Shown here: in pieces, positions 6,918 to 15,926 of the stretch
How the letters are laid out: the number at the start of each line of letters is the position of its first letter
Numbering within the stretch: the stretch's first letter is position 1
Origin: CBDCWA01 sp046048295
GTDB lineage: Bacteria; Pseudomonadota; Alphaproteobacteria; Rhizobiales; Hyphomicrobiaceae
Length of the DNA stretch: 23,854 nt
Reading direction: 5' to 3'
Assembly (NCBI GenBank): GCA_046048295.1
Contig: JBJOGJ010000032.1
Location: 1 to 23,854 of the forward strand
The notes under the pieces: generated by a model
Told to the model about the DNA's origin: nothing
The model's database searches: none
What the model saw: the letters and a program-made list of their open reading frames with translations, nothing else
Position numbers and translations under genes: made by a program

Positions 6918-9215
6918 CTAGTTCGATACCGCGCGGATTGCGCGCCATACGCGTTCAGGGGTCGCTGGCATGTCGATGTGGGAAACGCCCAGAGGGGCCA
7001 GAGCATGGAGGACAGCGTTGATGACGGCCGCAGGCGCACCGGTAGCACCGCCTTCGCCCGCACCCTTGATTCCGAACGGCGTGAAGGGTGAGGGATGATC
7101 GTCGGGGATGGCCGTCAGCGCGGGCAGGTCGCAAGCGCGGGGGATGGCATAGTCCATGAACGATCCGGTAAGTAGCTGGCCGGAGTCCGCGTCGAAGCGC
7201 ACGTGTTCCATCAGCGCCTGACCGATGCCCTGAGCGATGCCACCCTGCGATTGCCCGGCCACCAGCATCGGATTTACGGCGCATCCGACATCGTCAACGG
7301 CGACGAACTGTACGATCACGACAAGGCCTGTTTCAGGATCGATCTCGACTTCGGCAACGTGCGTGCCGTTGGGATAGGTGACGGTCTCATCTTCGTGGCG
7401 AATCTCCGCGGCGATTCCGTCCGGCTCCGCACGGGCGACGTCGAAGAGCGACACACTCCGACCGGTGCCGTCGATGTGGTAGGCCCCGGCACGGAATTCG
7501 AGTGCTGCAGCGTCAGCCTGCAACAGACGCGCGGCGTGTCGCCTGCCGCTCTCGACCAGCGCCGCAGCAGCCTCCGCCACTGCCTTGCCGGCACGGACTG
7601 TCGAACGCGACGCATTGGTGCCGACACCGTCGGCAACCACTGAGGTGTCGGTTGCCACGGTCAGGATGTCGCCGGCGGCGATGCCAAGCACTTCGGCTAC
7701 GATCTGGCGAAGCACTGTCGCCTGGCCCTGGCCCTGGTCGACACAGCCTGCAGCCACAGAGACGCGGCCATCGGAAGCGACCGCGACCCGCGCATACTCA
7801 CCAGCAGCACCGCCCGCGCCCTCGATGTAGTTGGCGAGCGCGATACCGCGCAGCCTGCCACGGCCGGCCGCCTCCTTGCGGCGGGCTTCGAACGTCGCCC
7901 AGCTTGCAGCGCGTTGTGCAATATCCATGTTGGATGCGTAATCGCCGCTGTCATAGCGCGAGCCGACGGGAGTGACTTTCGGCAAATCGGTCGACTTGAT
8001 CGCATTGATGCGGCGTAACTCGATGCGATCAATGCCGGTCGAAGTCGCCGCCAACTCAATCAAGCGCTCGATGACATAGTTCGCCTCGATACGGCCGACG
8101 CCGCGGTAGGAACTGATGGGAGTGGTGTTGGTGAAGGCACCCTCGAGGTGGAGATATAAGGCAGGGATGTCGTAAACGGCCGGCAGCATGCGCTCAAGAT
8201 TGCGCATGGTCGAGAACGGACCATTGCCGGCATGGCGCGCTCCAAACGCAGCGACGCCCTCGACCTTCAAGGCCAACATGCGGCCAGTTGTGTCGAGGCC
8301 GAGTGTGCCGGTCAGTACTGCATCGCGGCCCTGCGTCGTCGCCTGGAATTCCTCCGACCGCGTGGCAAGCCACTTTATCGGACGATCGACGCACCGAGCG
8401 GCCCATAAGAGGACAGCATATTCCGGATAGAGGACGGAGCGAGCACCGAACGCACCTCCGGTGTCGGGAGAAGTCACACGGACGTGGCTGAAGTCGCACC
8501 CTAGTACACGGGCCAAGCTTTTCCGTATGCCATGCACGGACTGCACGCCGGCGGTCAGGTGAAAGAGGGCAGCAGTCGCGTCGTAGGTGGCGAGAGCGGC
8601 GCGCGGCTCGGTAAAACAGGCGGCGACGCGGTTGTCGACGAAGGTGGCTGCAATGACATGGCGGGCGCTGGCAAGCGCGCTATCGGTGCCGGCAGCGTCA
8701 CCGGCGCCATAGTCGAAGACTAGGTTGCGCGGAACCTCCGACCAGAGTTCCGGTACGCCTTCTGCAAGTGCTCCGCGACAATCGACAACGGCGGGCAGTA
8801 GCGCGTAACTAACGGCGACCGCCTCGGCGGCGTCCCGAGCGGCATCCGCGGATTCGGCCAGCACGACCGCAATGGGATCGCCAACGAAGCGTACCCGGTC
8901 ACAGGCAAGCAGGCGGATCGGGAGATCCGTCATGAGGCTGCCGTCACGATTCGGGTGCTCGGCTGCGCGGGCACCGATGCCGCTGGCGAGGGGTCCGATC
9001 CCGTCCGCGAGGAGGTCGCTGGCAGTGAACACGGCAACAACGCCCGGCAACCGGCGTGCGGGGGCGGTGTCAATCGCGACGACTTTCGCGTGGGCATGCG
9101 GCGAGCGGACGAACACAGCATGGAGCGCCCCATGAAGCGCTAGATCGTCGGTATAGCGGCCAAGGCCAGTCAGCAGGCGAACGTCGTCGTATCGTTTGAC
9201 GGATTGGCCGATCAC
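6918..9215 (-). CDS. Xanthine dehydrogenase/CoxL-family molybdopterin-binding large subunit
   Basis: A 765-residue molybdenum hydroxylase large subunit. The N-terminal a/b-hammerhead domain begins VKRYDDVRLLTGLGRYTDD. Cofactor-binding motifs include PDTGGAFGAR at about 250-259, SYRGVGR at 369-375 (the form-II/aldehyde-oxidase type of loop, not the AYxCSFR of true CO dehydrogenase) and GQGQ near 500. The catalytic base is E721 in KGAGEGGATG. The start is GTG at 9215 with GAGG seven bases upstream. These enzymes hydroxylate carbon of aldehydes or aromatic N-heterocycles and need a 2Fe-2S subunit and an FAD subunit; neither gene is adjacent here. Flanked by a TauE/SafE permease downstream and a TctC receptor upstream. 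Substrate unknown. Confidence 0.92.
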   Translation of the reverse strand: MIGQSVKRYDDVRLLTGLGRYTDDLALHGALHAVFVRSPHAHAKVVAIDTAPARRLPGVVAVFTASDLLADGIGPLASGIGARAAEHPNRDGSLMTDLPIRLLACDRVRFVGDPIAVVLAESADAARDAAEAVAVSYALLPAVVDCRGALAEGVPELWSEVPRNLVFDYGAGDAAGTDSALASARHVIAATFVDNRVAACFTEPRAALATYDATAALFHLTAGVQSVHGIRKSLARVLGCDFSHVRVTSPDTGGAFGARSVLYPEYAVLLWAARCVDRPIKWLATRSEEFQATTQGRDAVLTGTLGLDTTGRMLALKVEGVAAFGARHAGNGPFSTMRNLERMLPAVYDIPALYLHLEGAFTNTTPISSYRGVGRIEANYVIERLIELAATSTGIDRIELRRINAIKSTDLPKVTPVGSRYDSGDYASNMDIAQRAASWATFEARRKEAAGRGRLRGIALANYIEGAGGAAGEYARVAVASDGRVSVAAGCVDQGQGQATVLRQIVAEVLGIAAGDILTVATDTSVVADGVGTNASRSTVRAGKAVAEAAAALVESGRRHAARLLQADAAALEFRAGAYHIDGTGRSVSLFDVARAEPDGIAAEIRHEDETVTYPNGTHVAEVEIDPETGLVVIVQFVAVDDVGCAVNPMLVAGQSQGGIAQGIGQALMEHVRFDADSGQLLTGSFMDYAIPRACDLPALTAIPDDHPSPFTPFGIKGAGEGGATGAPAAVINAVLHALAPLGVSHIDMPATPERVWRAIRAVSN

Positions 9216-9277
9216 GGCAGGACCTCAGAGAGTTGCGGTGGTGCCAGAGGATGCCGCGACGCTGGCCCGAAAACAAT

Positions 9278-9304
9278 AGGGCGGGGCCTTCCGGCACCCG
9301 CCCT
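9278..9304 (-). terminator. Rho-independent-like terminator after the TctC gene
   Basis: An 8-bp GC-rich stem (9278-9285 with 9297-9304) is continued by a 3-bp inner stem (GCC/GGC) with a TTCC loop and one bulged A. On the minus strand it is followed by ATTGTTTTCGG, a short T-rich tract. Located 26 bases after the tctC stop (9331), separating it from the Mo-hydroxylase gene. Confidence 0.7.
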
Positions 9305-9330
9305 GCAATTGTCTCTGGATTACGCAAACG

Positions 9331-10362
9331 TTAGCGGCCCAGAGCCTTCTTGGCGGCTGCCACCATGTCCGGAGATGCAGCATACATCTTCTTGATAAGC
9401 TTTTCGACGGTGTCGCCGTTCTTCGGGGCAATGTCGAGCTTGGACTTTGCAGCGTCGGCAAGGAATTCCTTGTCCTGCATGGTCTTGTCGAAGGCCTCGC
9501 GGAGGATCTTCAACTGAGCTGCCGCGGTCCCCGGAGGCGCGACGAAAGGCCGGTGGAATTCCTGCTGGGCAAGAATCAACTCGGCGATCTCACGGTTCTT
9601 TCCGGTTACGTACTTCCACATCGATGGCACGCCCATCTTCTCGAGCTCCGGGTCCGGCGTGATACCGGCCTGAACAACGATGTTGGTGAGCTTGGTGCCA
9701 TACCAGTCGGGGCGCTGCGACTTGAACGAGGCAGCATCGAAACCACAGATGCCATCCAGCTCGCCGCTTTCCATCGCCAGCACGACGCGCGACGAACTCT
9801 TGTAGCCGTTGACGATCTTGAACTTCGTACCGGCCAGGTTGTTGAACATCTCTGCATAGTCGGTCGTGGAGGATCCTGGCGCATTGCCACCTACCGACGT
9901 CTCAATCTTCTTGATGTCCTCAAAGGTCTTGGCCTTGGCAGTGTGGAACAGGGCGCAAACGCGCGTGCCGCTGTTAGCGCTGCCCAGATACTCGAACTCC
10001 GGTGGCTTGTAACGGAACTTGGCGGGGTCGAAGAGCGGCTCGACGAGCGAGCCCGGCTGCAGGTGGGCAATAGTGGTGCCGTCCTTCGGAGCAATGGTGA
10101 ACAGATATTCGGCGGCCTTTGCGCTTCCTGCGCCCGGCATGTTCTTCGGGACCATCGTCGGCTTGCCGGGGATGTACTTTACTATGTGGCGTCCGAGGGT
10201 CCGGGCATAGCGGTCATAGCCGCCGCCGGCACCAGAACCAATAATGATCGAAAGGTTCTTGCCGGCGTAGAAGTCGCTTGCGACAGCCGGCTGGCATGCC
10301 AGGCCGGCCGCAGCGGCGATTGCGCCAAGAGAGACGGTGCGAAGTGATTGACGGATGTTCAT
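9331..10362 (-). CDS. TctC/Bug-family periplasmic solute receptor
   Basis: A 343-residue extracytoplasmic receptor of the tripartite tricarboxylate transporter family. The start at 10362 (MNIRQSLRTVSLGAIAAAAG) has GGAGGA four to five bases upstream and gives a clean signal peptide cleaved after AVA or AVAS (about residue 28); an upstream ATG would add a non-signal 25-residue leader. Conserved features include IIIGSGAGGGYDRYAR near residues 39-54, KNMPGAGSAKAAEYL, and the late PPGTAAAQLKILREAF and SPDMVAAAKKALG tail. Receptors of this kind bind carboxylates or other small organic acids. The membrane subunits TctA and TctB are not in the window, so it is an orphan receptor here. It sits downstream of the aldolase gene (gap 111 bases). 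Confidence 0.9.
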   Translation of the reverse strand: MNIRQSLRTVSLGAIAAAAGLACQPAVASDFYAGKNLSIIIGSGAGGGYDRYARTLGRHIVKYIPGKPTMVPKNMPGAGSAKAAEYLFTIAPKDGTTIAHLQPGSLVEPLFDPAKFRYKPPEFEYLGSANSGTRVCALFHTAKAKTFEDIKKIETSVGGNAPGSSTTDYAEMFNNLAGTKFKIVNGYKSSSRVVLAMESGELDGICGFDAASFKSQRPDWYGTKLTNIVVQAGITPDPELEKMGVPSMWKYVTGKNREIAELILAQQEFHRPFVAPPGTAAAQLKILREAFDKTMQDKEFLADAAKSKLDIAPKNGDTVEKLIKKMYAASPDMVAAAKKALGR

Positions 10363-10414
10363 GGTTCCTCCCTGAGTCCAGGACATATGGACGCGCAGGA
10401 TAGCAACAATGGAA

Positions 10415-10424
10415 TGCAATTGCA
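10415..10424. promoter_or_regulatory. Palindrome upstream of the TctC gene
   Basis: TGCAATTGCA is a perfect 10-base palindrome 53 bases upstream of the tctC start. Its TGCAATTG core also occurs at 3291-3298 and 9304-9311, both intergenic in the same accessory block. A possible shared operator; evidence is positional only. Confidence 0.3.
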
Positions 10425-10473
10425 CCCCTTGCGACACGGACTCACGAAATTCGAAGACAGAAATACCTTCGCT

Positions 10474-11124
10474 TTACGGCCGCTTCGACTTGAATTTAGA
10501 GACCAAGTAGCGGGCGCGATTGGCGAGGTGGTCCCAATCCTTTCGGACGATCTCATCGAGTGGGGCGAGCCAAGCGCCGCCAACCGCGACGACGTTCGAA
10601 AGCTTCAGCCACTCGTCATACTCATGTTCGGAGGTGCCGCCCGTAGGATAGAACTTCACACGCGGAAACGGGGCCGCCATGGCACGCAATGCGCCCGAGC
10701 CTCCAAATGGGACCGCGGGGAAAAACTTCACTACGTGGAACCCCTTGGAAATGACATACATCAGCTCGGTCGGCGTCGCGATGCCGGGTACGAAAGGTAC
10801 TTCCTGATCGGCGGCTGCATCCAGCATCTTCGGCGAAGAGCCCGGACTTACGATCATCTTAGCTCCGGCCGACTTGGCAATATTGAAATCATGGTCCGTC
10901 ATGACGTTGCCGGCGATGGGAACAGCACCCGGCACTTCTCCCAGGATGCGCTTTATCGCCTCCGGCGCGGCACGGGTCCTGAGCGCGATTTCCATGGTCG
11001 GCAGGCCGGCGTCGACAAACGTACGGGCAAGGGGCACGGCATCGGCGGCATCCTCGATCTGTACGAGTGGCACCAGCCGGGCAGGCTCCAGAATTGCAAG
11101 CGGGGCTTCGCTGAGCGAGGTCAT
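10474..11124 (-). CDS. KDPG/KHG aldolase-family protein (Eda-like)
   Basis: A 216-residue TIM-barrel aldolase of the 2-keto-3-deoxy-6-phosphogluconate (or galactonate) class. The catalytic Glu45 (MEIALRT) and Schiff-base Lys133 (VVKFFPA) fall at the same numbers as in E. coli Eda, and SPGSSP, PGIATPTE and PTGG are present. Two active-site positions differ: the GAGTV loop is AGNVM, so Thr73 becomes Asn, and FFPAE becomes FFPAV. Such aldolases split a 2-keto-3-deoxy acid to pyruvate plus an aldehyde. The ATG has AAGGAA about six bases upstream. It is the first gene of the minus-strand run that continues with tctC, so a role in degrading the imported acid is plausible. Exact substrate uncertain given the changes. 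Confidence 0.85.
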   Translation of the reverse strand: MTSLSEAPLAILEPARLVPLVQIEDAADAVPLARTFVDAGLPTMEIALRTRAAPEAIKRILGEVPGAVPIAGNVMTDHDFNIAKSAGAKMIVSPGSSPKMLDAAADQEVPFVPGIATPTELMYVISKGFHVVKFFPAVPFGGSGALRAMAAPFPRVKFYPTGGTSEHEYDEWLKLSNVVAVGGAWLAPLDEIVRKDWDHLANRARYLVSKFKSKRP

Positions 11125-11159
11125 GGGCTGTTCCTTTCCGTGCAGATCAGATCCGGATA

Positions 11160-11180
11160 CTCGTACCCGATCGATACGAG
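11160..11180. promoter_or_regulatory. Inverted repeat upstream of the aldolase gene
   Basis: CTCGTA (11160-11165) and TACGAG (11175-11180) form a perfect 6-base inverted repeat around a GATC-containing 9-base spacer. It begins 36 bases upstream of the aldolase ATG in the 123-base gap after folC. Candidate operator for the catabolic genes, or a weak folC terminator. Confidence 0.4.
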
Positions 11181-11247
11181 CATGTCACAGGCGACAAGTA
11201 TTGCCAACGTGGTGCCGACACCTTGCCACCGATCAAACCGTGCCCGG

Positions 11248-12573
11248 TCAGGCGACGCCTGCACCGGTCTCGACGGCGAGGACATCGCCAGCGAGGTACA
11301 GCGAGCCGCAGATGAGAATGCGACGCGAGCGACCATCGTCGCCTGCGGCCCGTCGAAGCGCTGAAAGGAAGTCGTCGGCGGTTGAAGCATCGATGCCGAG
11401 CGCGCCAGCGGCCGACGCGATTTCGGCGGGTGGCAGATGAGACGATGCGGCGTCGCCAAACGGGACGGCGATGACTTCGCCAGCGAGGCCGGCAAAAGGC
11501 GCCAGGAATCCGGATACATCCTTGTTCGCCATCATACCGACGATCATCGTGATCGATTTCGGGGCGCGTTCATCGAGGTCAGCAAGCGCGCGGGCAATTG
11601 CCATGCCGCCAGCGGGGTTGTGGCCACCGTCGAGCCATACTTCGGATGCGGGTCCGGCGGCCCCCAGTATAGCGGGTGACTTGAGCCTCTGCATGCGTGC
11701 AGGCCACTGGGCGGATTGGAGGCCAGCCTCGATTGCCGCAAAGTCCAAGCCGACGTCGGCCAGTTCGAGTGCGGCGGCGACTGCAACGCCTGCATTCATA
11801 ATCTGGTGGCGACCGATCAGCGCCGGCATGGGAAGGTCGAGCAGCATCTCGGTCCCCTGGAAAACCATGCGGCCACCCTGCTCGAAAGCGTCGAAGTCGC
11901 GACCAGCGACGATCAGAGGCGCCCCGACAGCCTCGGCATGCGCCTCGACGACATCGAGGGCGGCGCCGTCCTGTGCGCCGACGATGCAAGGGGCGCCTCG
12001 CTTCAGGATGCCGGCCTTCTCGCGGGCAATGAGGGCGACTGTGTCGCCGAGCTTGTCCATGTGATCGAGCGAGACCGGCGTTATGATAGTCAGGCGAGGA
12101 TGGTCGACGACATTGGTGGCGTCGAAACGGCCGCCCAAGCCGACCTCGAGCAGCACGACGTCGGCGGGGGTTTCCGCGAATGCCTTGAAGGCGGCGGCGG
12201 TCGTGATTTCGAAGAAGGTCATCGGGGCGCCGTCGTTGGCGCGCTCGACCTCTTCGAGAAGCTGAACCAGCGCCACCTCGGAGATGGGGCGGCATACTCC
12301 GTCGGCGTCCGGGATGCGGATTCGCTCGTGGAAGCTGACAAGGTGCGGCGACGTGTAGACGTGGACCCGACGCCCGGCGGCCTCGAGCATGGCGGCCAGG
12401 AATGCGATTGTGGAGCCCTTGCCGTTTGTGCCAGCGACATGGACTACAGGGGGCAGGCGGAGGTGCGGGTTGGCGAGCCTAGAGAGAAGGCCGACGATCC
12501 TGTCCAAAGACAGATCGATGAGTTGCGGGTAGAGCCGCCCAAGCCGCTGAAGCAGGATGTCACTCTGGCGCAT
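11248..12573 (-). CDS. folC: Bifunctional folylpolyglutamate synthase / dihydrofolate synthase
   Basis: A 441-residue Mur-ligase-family enzyme that adds glutamate to dihydropteroate and then to folates in the cytosol. The ATP-binding P-loop HVAGTNGKGS is at 45-54, followed by VYTSPHLVSFHERIRI (folate site), LLEVGLGGRFDATNVV (metal/ATP site) and ITPVSLDHMDKLGDTV. The C-terminal domain has WLDGGHNPAGG. Length is normal. It starts 28 bases after the accD stop on the same strand, so it is translated from the accD transcript; its own ribosome site is weak. The trp-accD-folC order is typical of Hyphomicrobiales. Confidence 0.95.
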   Translation of the reverse strand: MRQSDILLQRLGRLYPQLIDLSLDRIVGLLSRLANPHLRLPPVVHVAGTNGKGSTIAFLAAMLEAAGRRVHVYTSPHLVSFHERIRIPDADGVCRPISEVALVQLLEEVERANDGAPMTFFEITTAAAFKAFAETPADVVLLEVGLGGRFDATNVVDHPRLTIITPVSLDHMDKLGDTVALIAREKAGILKRGAPCIVGAQDGAALDVVEAHAEAVGAPLIVAGRDFDAFEQGGRMVFQGTEMLLDLPMPALIGRHQIMNAGVAVAAALELADVGLDFAAIEAGLQSAQWPARMQRLKSPAILGAAGPASEVWLDGGHNPAGGMAIARALADLDERAPKSITMIVGMMANKDVSGFLAPFAGLAGEVIAVPFGDAASSHLPPAEIASAAGALGIDASTADDFLSALRRAAGDDGRSRRILICGSLYLAGDVLAVETGAGVA

Positions 12574-12601
12574 CGGATCGGGATCGCTTCAGAAGACCGC
12601 T

Positions 12602-13675
12602 TCAAGTGCCATTGCGGACCGAGCCTGCTGCCTTGTCGAACTCATCGGGATGATCGCCGCTAGCCGGGGAGTCCAGGTGCGCGGGACCAGTGACGTGGCC
12701 GTCGGTATCCGGGATCTCGGCATGGATGGCGTCGTCTTCGGATACGATTCCAGAGATTGCGTTCAGTCCGTCGCCAGCGTAGACCGCGTGCCCGTTGATA
12801 CCCTTTCCGGGCCGGGCCTCAACCTTGCTGACCATCAACTGGTTGCAGAGACGGGAAACGGTCTCGCGCATCTTGTGTCGATGCACGACCATGTCGATCA
12901 TTCCGTGGGCGAGCAAGTATTCGGCGCGCTGGAACCCGTCCGGCAACTGCTCGCGAATGGTCTGCTGGATGACGCGGGGACCGGCAAAACAGATCAGTGC
13001 GCCGGGCTCGGCAATGTGAATGTCGCCCAACATCGCATAGGACGCAGTGACGCCACCAGTGGTCGGATCCGTGAGAACGACAATGTAGGGGAGGCGCGCT
13101 TCATTGAGCTTCTGGACAGCGATGATGGTGCGCGGCATCTGCATGAGCGAGAGGATGCCTTCCTGCATGCGGGCGCCGCCGGAGGCTGCGAAAAGGATGA
13201 AAGGTGCCTTCTTCTCGACTGCGCGCAGCATCGCGGCGATGATTGCCTCGCCGGCCGCCATGCCCAGCGAGCCCGCCATGAAGCGGAAGTCCTGCGCAGC
13301 GACAACCACGGCGAGGCCGTCGAGCGTGCCCTCGCCAACGAGCACGGCATCATCGAGCTCGGTGCTCGACTTTGCGTCCTTGAGGCGGTCGACATAGCGC
13401 CGGCCATCGCGGAACTTCAGCGGATCGACTGGAACGGCGGGGAGATCGAGCTTCGTATACTCGCCATCATCGAAGATGCTCTTGAGGCGCGCATCAGCCG
13501 CCATCTTCATGTGATGGTCAGAGCCCGGGACCACGAACTGATTCGCCTCGAGGTCCTTGTAGAAGACCATCTGCCCGCTTTCGGGGCATTTGACCCACAT
13601 ATTTTCAGGCACTTCGCGCTTCGTTGTGAGGAAGCTGCGGATCTTCGGCCTGACTACGTTGTTAATCCAGTTCAC
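12602..13675 (-). CDS. accD: Acetyl-CoA carboxylase carboxyltransferase subunit beta
   Basis: A 357-residue carboxyltransferase beta subunit; with AccA it moves the carboxyl group from biotin to acetyl-CoA in the first step of fatty acid synthesis. The start is taken as GTG 13675, giving MNWINNVVRPKIRSFL, the usual rhizobial N-terminus, with a GGAGAG site just upstream; a TTG at 13711 is less likely. The crotonase-fold core has SLGMAAGEAI, FAASGGARMQEG and TDPTTGGVTASYAMLGD. Of the four cysteines of the E. coli zinc ribbon only the first (C30) remains: the region reads KCPESGQ...VPGSDHH. A hydrophilic tail of roughly 55 residues after ARPGKGINGHAV lengthens it beyond usual relatives. Follows trpA on the same strand. 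Confidence 0.95.
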   Translation of the reverse strand: MNWINNVVRPKIRSFLTTKREVPENMWVKCPESGQMVFYKDLEANQFVVPGSDHHMKMAADARLKSIFDDGEYTKLDLPAVPVDPLKFRDGRRYVDRLKDAKSSTELDDAVLVGEGTLDGLAVVVAAQDFRFMAGSLGMAAGEAIIAAMLRAVEKKAPFILFAASGGARMQEGILSLMQMPRTIIAVQKLNEARLPYIVVLTDPTTGGVTASYAMLGDIHIAEPGALICFAGPRVIQQTIREQLPDGFQRAEYLLAHGMIDMVVHRHKMRETVSRLCNQLMVSKVEARPGKGINGHAVYAGDGLNAISGIVSEDDAIHAEIPDTDGHVTGPAHLDSPASGDHPDEFDKAAGSVRNGT

Positions 13676-13727
13676 TGCTCTCCGGCTCCCGGGGCCCGAT
13701 CGATGCGACAAATCCTGGCACTGCGGA

Positions 13728-13739
13728 CCTACGTGTAGG
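13728..13739. promoter_or_regulatory. Short palindrome between trpA and accD
   Basis: CCTAC-GT-GTAGG is a perfect 12-base palindrome with a 2-base centre in the trpA-accD gap. It is flanked by direct copies of ACAAATCCTG at 13708-13717 and 13761-13770. Too tight for a hairpin loop, so more likely a protein site or chance. Confidence 0.25.
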
Positions 13740-13780
13740 ACAAATGCCTTCGCATCTGCAACAAATCCTGTGGACGGGCG

Positions 13781-14608
13781 TTAGTGTTTTGCCAATGCCC
13801 GTGCGAGTCCACCAACTCGATCTAAGACCGACTGCACCGTCAAACCAGTGGCCTGTCCCTCCTTATCGAGGCTATCGGCGATCACGGTTACCAGTGCCGA
13901 GCCGACCACAACAGCGTCCGCAACGCCGGCCATTTCCTTCGCCTGCTCCGGCGTCTTCACGCCAAACCCGACGGCGACGGGAAGATCCGTTGCCTTCCGG
14001 ACCCGCGCAACATGCCCCCTCACGGAGCCAATGTCCGCGCTCGCGGCACCGGTTATGCCGGTAATCGAGACATAATAGATGAACCCGCTGGTGTTGGCGA
14101 GCACTGTCGTCAATCTGTCATCATCGGTGGTGGGCGTCACCAAGCGTATGAAACTCAAGCCCTTTTCAGCTGCAGGAATGCAGAGTTCGGCATCAGCTTC
14201 GGCGGGCACGTCGACGACGATCAGTCCGTCGACCCCGGCTGCTGCCGCCTCCTCGAGGAATGCTTGCACGGGATAAACGTAGATCGGGTTGTAGTAGCCC
14301 ATCAAAATTATAGGCGTGTCCTGGTCCACCGAGCGGAAATCCCGGACGAGGTCGAAGGTCCTGTGCATGTCATGGCCGGCTTTCAGCGCCCGCAGTGACG
14401 ATGCCTGGATGGCGGGCCCATCGGCCATGGGATCGGAGAACGGCATTCCGAGCTCGATGATGTCGGCGCCGGCAGCGGGCAGTGCACGCAGCAGGGCGCG
14501 CGATGCCTCATAGTCGGGATCGCCAGCGGTGACGAAAGTGACCAGGCCAGCGCGCCCCTCCGCCTTCAGGTCGGCAAACTTCTTGTCGATGCGTGTCGTC
14601 ACGCGCAT
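13781..14608 (-). CDS. trpA: Tryptophan synthase alpha subunit
   Basis: A 275-residue TIM barrel that splits indole-3-glycerol phosphate to indole and glyceraldehyde-3-phosphate. The catalytic acids are in IELGMPFSDPMADGP: Glu52 and Asp63. The conserved MGYYNPIYVY, VDVPAEADAEL, YYVSITGITGA and VGFGVKTPEQA follow in order. The start ATG has a purine-rich GGGAGGGAAGGG site. The gap from the trpB stop is 21 bases, so the two subunits of the synthase complex are co-translated from one message. Length and motifs are standard. Confidence 0.97.
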   Translation of the reverse strand: MRVTTRIDKKFADLKAEGRAGLVTFVTAGDPDYEASRALLRALPAAGADIIELGMPFSDPMADGPAIQASSLRALKAGHDMHRTFDLVRDFRSVDQDTPIILMGYYNPIYVYPVQAFLEEAAAAGVDGLIVVDVPAEADAELCIPAAEKGLSFIRLVTPTTDDDRLTTVLANTSGFIYYVSITGITGAASADIGSVRGHVARVRKATDLPVAVGFGVKTPEQAKEMAGVADAVVVGSALVTVIADSLDKEGQATGLTVQSVLDRVGGLARALAKH

Positions 14609-14629
14609 GGCCCTTCCCTCCCGCCGCCG

Positions 14630-15850
<1,221 letters not shown>

Positions 15851-15926
15851 TCGGTATCCTTTGCTGATCGGGTATATCGCCGGTCATCAGTCGCAAAATC
15901 CGGATCGTCCCTGCCACCCCTGTCTA

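Noticed and set aside
6918..9215. True carbon monoxide dehydrogenase (CoxL form I)
   Set aside because: The active-site loop is SYRGVGR, not AYxCSFR, and the small and medium subunit genes are absent.
9331..10437. Lipoprotein signal in the TctC receptor (Cys23 after GLA)
   Set aside because: Position -3 is Gly, not a lipobox Leu/Val/Ile, and a normal cleavage site (AVAS-DF) follows.
10348..11364. Plus-strand open frame of 338 codons opposite the aldolase gene
   Set aside because: No recognisable domain; overlaps well-supported minus-strand genes on both sides.
12557..13738. Long plus-strand open frame (393 codons) opposite accD
   Set aside because: Antisense composition effect of GC-rich DNA; accD is certain on the minus strand.
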